Part shown: in pieces, positions 24,633 to 34,307 of the stretch
How positions within the stretch are numbered: the stretch's first letter is position 1
Layout: every line of letters starts with the position of its first letter
Source: Boesenbergia rotunda
Taxonomy: Eukaryota; Streptophyta; Magnoliopsida; Zingiberales; Zingiberaceae
Direction: 5' to 3'
DNA length: 64,000 nt
Assembly: GCA_024364735.1 (NCBI GenBank)
Contig: JAGFNQ010001607.1
Span: 248,001 to 312,000, forward strand
Notes under the pieces: generated by a model
Databases searched by the model: none
What the model was told of the DNA's origin: nothing
What the model saw: the letters and a program-made list of their open reading frames with translations, nothing else
Made by a program: the position numbers and the translations under genes

Positions 24633-25981
24633 ATGTTTTAGTCCTTATTCTCAATGATGATCTGTGTAGGTAGGTCATCATAATTTATTTGATTTGAACT
24701 TATGGAACTAGACCAGCATACCAACTCTATTCGGCGCATATTTCAAAAGATTCACAACTAGATATCACAACATAATGAGGACCCTGTCACAAGATCCCGT
24801 GACATTTAATTGATTTTCTCCCTACTGTGTGACATCGCAACAGGTTTGGTCCATTAAATACAATGATAACCTAGGCTTTCTTGACGCCTATTTCGGAAGA
24901 ATCGCAACTAAGGATCGCAACCTAATGAGGACCCTATCACAAAACCCCGCTATCTCTAATTGTCCCTCTCCCTATTGTGTGATATCTCAACAAGTTTGAT
25001 CCATTAAACACAGTGATAACCTAGGATGCCTCGCGGTTGTTCTAGGAGTATTTTCGTGTCCTGATACCCCTACGTCATGGTTCTCAATGATTAAGAGGAA
25101 AGAGTTCTCTTTTCGATTCATCCACAAGTGCTCTAAAATTGTGATTCTCGAGCTTTGGATGTCGAGATCAGGTTAATACAGTAGAGTCAGAACGCAGTTC
25201 TTTCATATCATAAAACAAGAACCAAAACTAACAATAAAGCAGGGAAATTATACTTACATAATAAAAAAGTTACTTCCTAATCCTAGAATTCAAAAATTAT
25301 CCCATGGGAGCGGGGTTACAATCCATAGATATGATCCAATTATCAGAAATTCAATTACAAATCCAGAAATTAAAGCTAAGGGAAGGAAAACTTAGTTATG
25401 ACTGTCGAATCGATGTCCTTGTCGCTCTCGATCTTCCTTTGATGCGTCGATGACCACGGATCGCCCTTAGAACCTCTCCTTAGCCTCCTTAGGTTCCTAG
25501 GATAACCCAAAACAGAGATAGCCAACCCTAAGGGGCAAAATCCCTTAAATAGGGTGTGAGGCGATTGCGTGTCACGTGTATGCCCCTGGGCATGCACGCC
25601 CGTGGTATGCCCTAGTTGTGTCTGCGACTGAGCTGGCACATCCGTGTCGCTGGGCCCAGGCGGCCATGGTGTCACGACTATCTAGCCATGCCCGTGCCGC
25701 TAGGCATGAGCTGTCATGGAAGGCCCGCCGAGTGTGCCACGCCTGTGCCACGGGGCACGAGTGCCTGTGGCAGGTCGTGGAGGTCCTCCTATTGATCTTC
25801 ATCTCCGATTCTCCGCTCCAAATCACATACCTATCATCCAAAATACACGGGAGCAGTATCTAAGTATAAATAAACTAGAAATGAGGCAAAAAATATAATC
25901 ATGATATCATATATGCACGCAAACTGGGTCAACGATAGCATGAATCAATGATGAAAAACTTTATAATTTTCACGCTTATTA
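24633..25981. other. Right part of the outer insertion, no gene recognised
   Basis: Continuous sequence between the truncated copia LTR and the CCCCG duplication. It contains an internal ~200-bp imperfect direct repeat (units starting near 24700 and 24880, each with AACATAATGAGGACCC or AACCTAATGAGGACCC). Open frames on both strands near 25.4-25.9 kb are shadows of GC-rich sequence and match nothing I recognise. Confidence 0.5.
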
Positions 25982-26612
25982 CCCCGTCGTATCCTTGACC
26001 TCTCAATCTAGATAATGACAATTTATGTTTTGTAAGCAATTCATCAATAAACTTTTTTAAAGAAATAGCAAAAGTGTCAGATACATGCACAATAGTAAAA
26101 AAATTTTCAATAATACATCCATGTTTGTTCATGTATCTTAAAATAATTCTCATTTACTCTTTAATTGAAATATCTCGACACTCATTAGCCACAAGAGAAA
26201 ATATATTGTCTTTTATATCATTAAAAATGACATTTGTGATTTCAGCATCACAAGCCCATGTTAAATCCTTCTGAACCGTTGGAGATTTAATTTGATTATT
26301 TTCAAGGACATTTTCATTCATTATCTTGGCAGCCTCATCATTTCTTTAGGTACACAACTCAATCAATTCAAGAGAGTTTTCTTTATTTGAGGAACTTGAT
26401 GACTCGTCATGTTCACGAAAAGACAAATCTTATTTCAAAAGAAAGAGGGTAACATCCAAAAATGTCGTTAATCAAAGTGTGTTATGCAATCTCCATTCCA
26501 CACCCTTGTGCTTATAGCAAATGTGAGACAGTTTATTGTTGATTTTGGAAAATCTCAAGTTGTGTTATTGTATTATTGTGAACACTAGCTACACCGCCAA
26601 CATGTGTATTAA

Positions 26613-26825
26613 GGGGCGCTTGGTAAGCGGGTTTAGAAGGTGGGAATGAGAATGAAATAGATTTCATTCCCATTGATGATGCTTGGTATACGAGAATCGG
26701 AATCAAAATAAAGATATGATACCCTTGATTTCATAACCCACCCCCACTAGGTTATCACCAAACTCATAAACCCCTCAATCAAACCCATTATCATTCCCAT
26801 TGCCAAATTTATACCAAGCGCTCCC
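26613..26825. mobile_element. PIF/Harbinger (Tourist-like) MITE, 213 bp
   Basis: Terminal inverted repeats GGGGCGCTTGGTA (left) and GGGAGCGCTTGGTA (right, read inward) flank a GGGAATG-rich body, with TAA on both sides (26610-26612 and 26826-26828). A 3-bp TWA duplication is typical of PIF/Harbinger. It lies inside the hAT-like pseudogene. Confidence 0.85.
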
Positions 26826-27094
26826 TAAATAATTCAATTAATTTCCTCTAATTATTCATTTCTAAATTAGTAAATATCTCATTTACAACCCGACATCTTA
26901 TATGAGAATTGTTAAAGATATAACACTAAAAATAAAAAATTACATCTTTTAATACGTTTAACTCTAACCATGAATTTTTTTTAACTCAAGTAACTTGGAA
27001 ATTTATATGCTCTTTACCAAATTATCTTTGGGGATAACTATGACTAAATGATTGACAATGTACTCTAATCAAATATTCTCCTCCAATTTGATCC

Positions 27095-27304
27095 CTAATA
27101 GAAATATCATTCCTAGCTACGACGTATTTGTAGAAATTTTTCCTTCAAATGGGGCGCTAACCTTAGGACGCTGGGCTTCTAGACCGCCCACTACAAGCGC
27201 TTTCCGATTTATCCTAGCGGCTGGTGAGAAACTTCCATGAGGTCGGGTCGATCGCCCGAAGTTGAAAAAACCTCGTTAATCATTTTTTTCTAATAGAAAC
27301 ATCA
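27095..27304 (+). mobile_element. 5'-truncated SINE in the hAT-like pseudogene
   Basis: A 15-bp direct repeat CTAATAGAAAYATCA (left 27095-27109, right 27290-27304, one mismatch) flanks a 180-bp body. The body matches, in opposite orientation, the SINE at 52108-52352 (shared GTAGCTAGG, GCGGCTGG and GGGCTTCTAGACCGCCC blocks). The tRNA-like head is missing, so the copy is 5'-truncated. Removing it restores the hAT reading frame around VSIRDQI. Confidence 0.82.
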
Positions 27305-27480
27305 AATTTATTGATTAGTTTGCGTAGCCCTGGGTCACTAGCAATATAATCCGGGTTGAATTCAACACGAGAATAATTTTTTTTACTATTTTTTTCCTTA
27401 GAACTCTTAAAAGACTCCACATTTCGTTTTAAATTTTTCTCTATAACCGATGTCAATTCATCCAAATTATTGAATTATTA

Positions 27481-28102
27481 AATAAGAACAAATTAAGTAT
27501 GACAATATTAATATAATTATACAAATAAATAATCACATATTCATAATTTAAAAATCATAAAAATTCAAATATTCAATTACATAATACATAAAAGATCATA
27601 ATTCCATAAATTATAAAAATCAAAAAAGTTTTAAAACTTTATAAATATGAAAATAAGTAAACATAATATGTATCATGTAAAACTGTAAAAGAAAATCATC
27701 AGATTAGCATTCCACAAATCATAAAAATAAAAAAAATTAAAACTATATATATATGAAAATAAATAAACATAATATGCACGAGGTGTAAAACGGTAAAAAA
27801 AGTCACAAACTCACAATAAGATAAAATTAGTGAAAAATTAATATCCAAGGGGCAAGGGCCTTGGGGCATAGGGATAGGGGTATCTTTGTAATTTTCATTT
27901 TTTTTATAGAAAAAGACGCGCGATCATTTGTAAAATTTGAGGTTCTTTTTGATTTTTTTTTAAAACTCGAAGAATATCTAAAAAAATAAAAAAAAAATCT
28001 AAACCCTGAACCCTAGACTTCATTTTTTCCGCCGTCCGCCACCATCTTCTCCTCTTCGACGGCCACGTCTACCATCTTCTCTTTCGCGTCGCCCTCGTGC
28101 TT
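27481..28102. other. AT-rich intergenic DNA
   Basis: Contains two similar ~130-bp stretches (about 27560-27690 and 27700-27800, sharing CATAATATG and ATAAAAAT blocks), otherwise simple AT-rich sequence. No gene is supported. Confidence 0.5.
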
Positions 28103-28603
28103 CGCGACGCAATACGGAAGCCGACTCGCCTGCCTTCGGTAGGGTTTGGTGCTTCCCATTCTAACCCTGAAACTCTTTCTGAAAGAGATCGTCTCGCAGA
28201 TCCCCTTTTTCTTCATCCGCCAGAGAATCGTTGCGTTCCTCGGATCGGTCGGTCGAACCGGGTTTCCTGGGCCGGAAAGTTGAATTAGGTAACCATCGAA
28301 CTGGATCCATCTCGAGCTATGAATCTCCGGGAGTGTGCTTCTTTTGCAGCTCTTGCTTTCGGGTGGTCGTTTGCTTGCCTTGTCCTTTATCGTTTCTGAC
28401 CTAGTTTATTGTTTTGGGGATTTGTTGGTGGTAAACACCGATACGTCGCGATGGTTGAGTTTTCGTTTTTCTGATTTTCTGATCGGAACTTGAAAGTCGT
28501 CATTTTTGGAATTGATCTGCTATTTTTACACTGAACCTTTGGTTTTATTTTGTGTGTTTGGTTGATGAGTTAGACATCTCAAAGTTTAAAATTTGTGCTT
28601 CAG
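28103..28603 (+). pseudogene. Duplicate of CCCH gene 5' UTR, exon 1 and start of intron 1
   Basis: This 500-bp stretch aligns with 45638-46186 from GCGACGCAA to TGCTTCAG. It includes the telo-box, the end of exon 1 (GGGTTTCCTGGGCC) and about 300 bp of intron 1. About 55 bp are missing between 28258 and 28262, which removes the ATG and the MAGLKKSK codons. It cannot therefore encode the zinc-finger N-terminus. Similarity stops exactly at the acceptor-like CTTCAG that precedes the first NOC2 codons. It may now serve as the 5' UTR and promoter-proximal part of NOC2. Confidence 0.85.
28140..28147 (+). promoter_or_regulatory. Telo-box (TAGGGTTT), duplicated copy
   Basis: Same motif and context as at 45674-45681, carried along in the duplicated CCCH 5' region. 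It now lies about 460 bases upstream of the NOC2 start. Confidence 0.55.
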
Positions 28604-31600
28604 ATGAGAGGTGACGACGAAATGTCTGGCATTGAGAACTCAGGTAATAGCGGAAGTTGTTGGCATTAGTGTTCATGTATCGAATAAATTGTACTCTAAA
28701 GGCTTTGGCATCACGTTTTATAGACGAAAGCACTCATGGGATCAAAAGGCTCTCGAGTTCAGGAAGCAAAGCTAAAGAACATGTGAAACAGTTGCAGAGA
28801 CTCCAAGAGAAGGTGGGTAGTTTATTGACTAGTTACACGCTTATGATTTGGATGAAGATCCAATGACTATTTTGGATCTTCTCCCTCATTCACACTTTTG
28901 TATCCCATTTCATTATCAGTAATATTGTTCTCCTATGTTTTGTTTGGAAAAAAAAAGAAAAAAAAAGAAACACATAGATGTAGGATTTTGGTAGATGAAG
29001 TTGCTTTCTTCAAAAGATATGAAGAGAACCAATTTTTATAACTCCCTTCCTGAAGCGACCTCTTGAAATTGGAAGAAGTGAAGTTCCATCTTTCCATGCT
29101 TTCAAGTATTTTATCTAGTGGAACATGTACTAAATCTGACAGGCTCGGTTTTAGTACAATTCATTCACTGTATCAATGAGAAAAAGTTTAGGGGTTTAAG
29201 CTACCACGAAAGGTTATGGTAGTTGTCAAATTTCAAGAGGTTAGGAAAGTTATACAAATATGTCAGATTCCTTGTGAATGCTTAATCAAGTAGGAATGGC
29301 TGTTGTTGGTGAATATATCCGACTCAGGTGGTACTGGATCGCGGACAATATTGCAGGAAGTTCTTGTAATTAGAAATACTTAGCATCTAATATAGATTTC
29401 CTTAATTATTCATTTCAATTTCAATATTCGGATTGTTCCATGTTCAACAAAAGTGATGGAGCATCTAATATTGTGAGGCATTTGCAGTTTACCCATTCAT
29501 TAATTGAGTTAATGAATCTAAATGATGATTACATAGTCATCCTTTATGTAGGATTGGTTACTACTAAAAATGTGATATCTACTGGCAGTTCATGTTCACT
29601 GCTTAACTAGTTGAAAATATGTTCTTAAGCCATTGCAGAGTGTCAAAACTATTCAGTTTCTGGAATTTTCTAGGCATTACAAGTTTCAAAACCTTAGTAA
29701 TCTTGATGACATGGTCCATATTTGCTGCCGTTGTTGTATATTCACTCGTTTTTTTTTTGTCTAGTAAATTGATTGCATTGGAGAAAAAATCTACACTTTG
29801 TTGTTTGCTTTCTAGTGCATAGATCAATATGAGCTGAGTTGCTGCAGTTCGTTGAATCCTTTTTATTTTATTTTTTTTGCTTTTTCAGGATCCTGAATTT
29901 TATCAGTATCTGAAAGAGCATGACAAGGAGCTGTTAGAGTTCGATGCAGAAGAGATTGATGTGAGTATAATATCATATTGACTAATGGATTCTGGTGTTG
30001 TCATGAAACTTAACTACTTGGTCATCGTTCTTTTTAGGATGAGGCAGAAACTGATGTGGAAATGGATGCTGACACTCATGTTACTGTACAAGAAGAAAAG
30101 CAAACTGAGAAAGCAATTACTGCTGCAATGGTTGATTCCTGGTGCAAGGCAATCAAAGATTATAAGAGTCTTCGTGCTCTTAAATCCCTGCTGAGAGCAT
30201 TTCGAACTGCATGCCATCATGGAGATGATAGTGAAGATGGTTCAACCCCAAAGTTAAATATTATTTCAAGTAGCGTATTCAACAAGATAATGGTATTTGT
30301 GCTGAATGAAATGGATTTTATTCTCCGTGGATTGTTAAATGCCCCTAACACTGGAGGGAAGAAGGAAACAATAAAGAATCTCATGACAACTAGCTTATGG
30401 ACTAAGTATGGAATGTTAATGAAATCATATCTCAGTAGTGCACTCCATATATTAACCCAAATGACAGATGAGCAAATGATATCATTTACTCTAAAGCGCG
30501 TCAAGGCATCACCTGTTTTTTTAGCTGCTTTTCCTGCTCTCTTGAGGAAGTATATGAAGGTATCGACATGCATTCTTATGGTTACATTATTTACAAGTTA
30601 CTACTTTATTTTCCCTCCACCCAAGATGATTTCTTTCTGTTAAACTAGTACAGGTTGCGCTGCACTCTTGGGGCAGAGGAAAAGGTGCTCTTCCGGTTGT
30701 TTCATTTCTGTTCATGAGAGACTTGTGTGTTCGACTTGGTTCTGATTGTATTGATTTATGCCTTAAGGGAGTCTACAAGGCTTATGTTCTAAATTGCAAG
30801 CTGTCCAAGTCCATAAGTAGATCAAAGGTACAGCATATACAATTTCTTGGAAATTGTGTGGCTGAACTTTATGGTATAAATCCTCAAGCAGCGTATCAAC
30901 ATATATTTATGTACATACGACAATTGGCAGTAGTACTTAGAGGTGCCCTCACGGAAAAGGGAACACAGGTAATAAATGCATATTTCACATCTTTCATTAC
31001 GTCTATCATACTTCTGACAGACTATGTTTTACTTTTAATTCTTCCAATGCTCCATTTGAAGGCAGTGAAAGAGAAAAATCAACAAGGAAGCACAAAGAAG
31101 CAAGTTCAGGTTAGTCATGTAAAGTCTTACTCAGGTGCATATATTTGTATGTAAAGCATAGAATCTGGTATCTAGAGACTGGCTCTGTTTGAATCAAACA
31201 TAGAAGTGAATCCAGGACATTCGTCAATTTACAAAGGTTTTTTTTTTAATGTGATGTTACTCTATACTGCTAGATAAAGGAATAAAAAAGATTGCTCACT
31301 TTAATCCCTGTCAATTTAAATGTATAACCGAAGAACTAATTCAAATATTCAATCACAATTAGTAAATTCTGCAGTTAAACGAGTTATACCCATTGACATT
31401 GAAGGCGTCAAGTTTAGAAGGAGAGCAGTGAAAATTTTAGTTAATAGAATAAAAAATGATAAATTAATATAGATACTAGGGCAATGTAGAATATCCAAAA
31501 TAGTCTGGAGTAAAATGAACAAATTATTCTTTGCGTGAAAATTTTAAAATAAATTATTACCTTGATTTTTTTCCTTACCCAACTTCTTAATCTATCATGC

Positions 31601-33289
31601 CCTTTTGTTTAGGTGGTAAAGTGTGGAGTGTGGAGTGTATAGTGTGGACATATTTGATTTGAAAGAGGAAGATATCCTAAACTCCAAGGGAACGTATTTT
31701 TACCCTATATTAAATATATTTTTGTTTGTTATACAGAAGGCATATCAGAAGGTCTATGATTGGCATTCATATTTTGCCTTGAAGTTTGGACTGGGGTTAT
31801 ATGCGCATTCAACTTGGAAGCTCATTTTCGACCTTTAGCTTACCCTCTAACGCAAATAATTTATGGAGTAGCATCTTTGGTACCAACTGCTCGATATTTT
31901 CCACTTCGGATGCGATGCATAAGAATGCTAAACCGCATTGCTGAAGCAACTGGTACCTTTATTCCTGTGTCTTCCCTTCTTCTTGATATGTTGGAAATGA
32001 AAGAACTTAATGGTCACCCTACTGGAGGTGTTGGTAAAGCAATCGATTTGCTCTATGTCAAGCAGGTAACATTTATTTTGCTTTGTCTCCAAGATTGATG
32101 AAAAGGAAACCAATTTAACCTCGAATATATTCTGGCAGGTAGACAAGACTACACGGAAGACGCACTTATTCCAAGAAGCTTGCTTATACAGTTTAGTTGA
32201 AGAACTCGCTGAACATTTGTCTCAGTGGAGCTATTCAGTGGCTTTTTTCGAATCATCATTTATCCCACTTGTTCGGTTACGTAGCTTCTGCAAATCAACA
32301 AAAGTAGATAGGCTACGAAGAGAAATAAAGGAGCTCGTCCGTCAGGTTGTCTGCACACTAAATAGCACCTTATTAGAGTAATAGCTGTCAATTATGGACT
32401 TGTATAGACTAGTTAGCATTTTCTTCTCAGGTGGAGGCGAGCTGTGAATTTACGAACTCAAGACGAACAAAGATTGAATTCTTGCCTAATGATCCTGCTT
32501 CTGGGTTATTCCTTAAGGTACCATTTTACTCTCAACTTCATATGGTTTCCATCTTGATAGTGATTCATCCAAACTTTTATTGGCACAGGCTGAAAAGGAA
32601 TCTGGAGATAGTCCTCTTTCAAAATTTGTAGGTCATTTACGCCAGAGATCAAAACAAAGGAATGATTCACTGGTGGAATCTAGGTTGGTATATTTCTCTA
32701 ATGTGATTTTTCTATGAAAGAGTAGAAAATTGTAACGTGTATTGTGTTATGGCACTCTATGCTCTTGTCAGTGTCCTGGTTGGTGCAGAATCTTCTGTAT
32801 TTAGGAAGAAGCTACCTGAACTTGATGAGGAAGATGAGCAAGATCCTCAAGAAGGTGCTGCAGTGTTCAGTGCATCCTGGTTGCCTGAAAAGAAAAAAAA
32901 GTATACTCCCTATATGTGTAAAATTTTTGATCTTTTAAGCTACTGGTTTGTCTATTCATTTCTTTAACAGTTCAAAGACGTGTAAATAAAACAGAGTTAT
33001 CAAGGAAAAGACCTCAAAGAAGCGAGCTTACGTGGATGGTGATGGTGATGGTGATGGTGATGGTGATGAAGACGTGGTTGAGGATCTGGTTCTCAGTTCA
33101 GAGGAAGACGATGATAATGATTTTGATAAAGGCAAGGATGGAGACGAGATGAATCAGCATTCTGTCAAACAGGACAAGAAGTTTGCCACTTCATCCGATC
33201 ACAAAGTAAGGACAGAAAAGTCGGCAACTGATTCCAAGAAACAAAGCAAGCCTCGCAAGAAGAAAGCCAAGAAGGCAGTTAAAACTTGA
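28604..33289 (+). CDS. NOC2: Nucleolar complex protein 2 (NOC2), N-terminally altered, one frameshift
   Basis: NOC2 acts with NOC1 and NOC3 in nucleolar maturation and export of pre-60S subunits. Twelve exons: 28604-28643, 28724-28812, 29889-29960, 30038-30559, 30654-30968, 31062-31109, 31737-32065, 32139-32345, 32431-32517, 32589-32683, 32772-32900 and 32995-33289. Motifs run from KDPEFYQYLKEHDKEL, through AFPALLRKYMKVALHSW and ARYFPLRMRCIRMLNRI, to QWSYSVAFFE, with an acidic/lysine-rich tail. Restored length would be about 742 residues. Two oddities: the usual basic N-terminus (MGKLGKKARKF type) is absent, and exon 7 is 329 nt where both neighbours need a multiple of three, so one base is missing near 31765-31775. 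The start at 28604 is the first in-frame ATG and is tentative. The acceptor at 32994 is preferred because one at 32970 gives an immediate in-frame stop. Identity certain, integrity doubtful. Confidence 0.85.
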
Positions 33290-34307
33290 ATTGGATGAGG
33301 AACATCATCAGTGTCGCTAATTTACGACTCAGAACAAGATTCAAGATTCAAGATTCATGCTCTTTGTTGAAGCGTGCTGTATGGACATTTAGAGAGGGAG
33401 CTAAAGACACCTCCATATTGATATCTTGGGGACTTTAGCCTTCATGTTAACTTTTAACAAGAATCGGATCATGTTTGAACATTGAAAATTGTTTTTCTAA
33501 TTGAATTGATAACTTCTTTTTTTCAGAAATCTCTTCATGACCAATTTCAAATATTCAATTTAAACAATAATTTAAATAGTCTCATAAATTTGGTAGTCTA
33601 AAGTTTTCTTCAAAAGGCATAAGTTGATCTATCAAAATAAATAATTTAGGAATATTGATTTTTATTTCACCGAAAATGTATTATTTTGGAATTCTTTGTG
33701 GTGCAGTATGGGCTAATTTATTTACATACTAAAATTAGTATAAATCAAAATTTGCAAGGTACAAATTCGGCACTTGTGGCTTTTATGGGATTCCTTATAA
33801 TTTGCATATTTAAAGGAAAAGAGATATATGAGTTGGGGAAAAAACAAAATATTAATTTCAAGTTGAATTTTTTTTCTTAGAAATTAATAAATAAAGATTT
33901 AATTTTGCCATAAAAAATGACTCTAAATCTACGACTGCTCATGACTTTTTTTTATTATTAAACAAGATTATTACATTTTAATTCTCAAATTAATAAAACT
34001 GAACAATTTCAAATTCTAAAACTAATAAAGAAGAATAATTTCACAGGTACATTTTTGTTAATTTGAGGCAAAAACTCCTTCACTCCTTCGTACGTAAATA
34101 GTCAAAGGCACGATAGATACCAAGGCACGCAACTAGGCATACATGCGCACGTACACGCAATAGATAAAATCTACAATTTGTTTTCGTAGACACCTATACT
34201 GATTAATGGTCACATAGGCACATGAAAGGTCAAATCAATGGGTCTTTTTCATTGTTGTGTTGCTGACTTTGCTTTAACAGGATCTTGATTACCCTTGTAT
34301 TTTGTAG
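33290..34307. other. Intergenic DNA between NOC2 and the ARF-like pseudogene
   Basis: 3' flank of NOC2, AT-rich. No gene is recognised. An intron-like stretch precedes the first ARF-like exon at 34308. Confidence 0.5.

Larger units (their letters stand above)
14225..25986. mobile_element. 11.75-kb nested insertion with CCCCG target duplication
   Basis: CCCCG occurs immediately outside both ends (14225-14229 and 25982-25986). Removing 14230-25981 plus one copy of CCCCG joins the two halves of the hAT-like gene in frame across the expected GQGYDGASN motif. The outer element begins TGATGTGTGC and its right end reads CTTATTA, so the usual terminal CA appears mutated. Its own sequence is 14230-14523 and about 24633-25981; the rest is a copia element nested inside it. 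I see no coding domain in the outer element, so it may be an LTR or LTR remnant of unknown family. Confidence 0.85.
25982..27480 (-). pseudogene. hAT transposase-like gene (ZMYM1-like), N-terminal half, broken
   Basis: Reading down from about 27465, the strand encodes a Lys/Ser-rich start and a DPGLRKLINKFDVSIR block typical of the TTF-type/ZMYM1-like N-terminus. This is interrupted by a 5'-truncated SINE (27110-27289). It resumes as DQIGGEYLIRVHCQ and continues, past a nested MITE (26613-26825), with LSFREHDESS, ENSLELIEL, SPTVQKDLTWACDAEITN, FSLVANECRDIS and MRIILRYMNKHGCIIENFF. It ends at SRLRGQGYDG at 25986. This order matches the DUF4371 region of hAT proteins. Stops and frame changes show it is dead. 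The other half is at 12905-14229. Confidence 0.85.

Noticed and set aside
28097..28288. Open frame of 63 residues taken as a gene start
   Set aside because: It is the 5' UTR copy of the CCCH locus lacking that gene's start codon; the same frame at 45610 is also untranslated leader.
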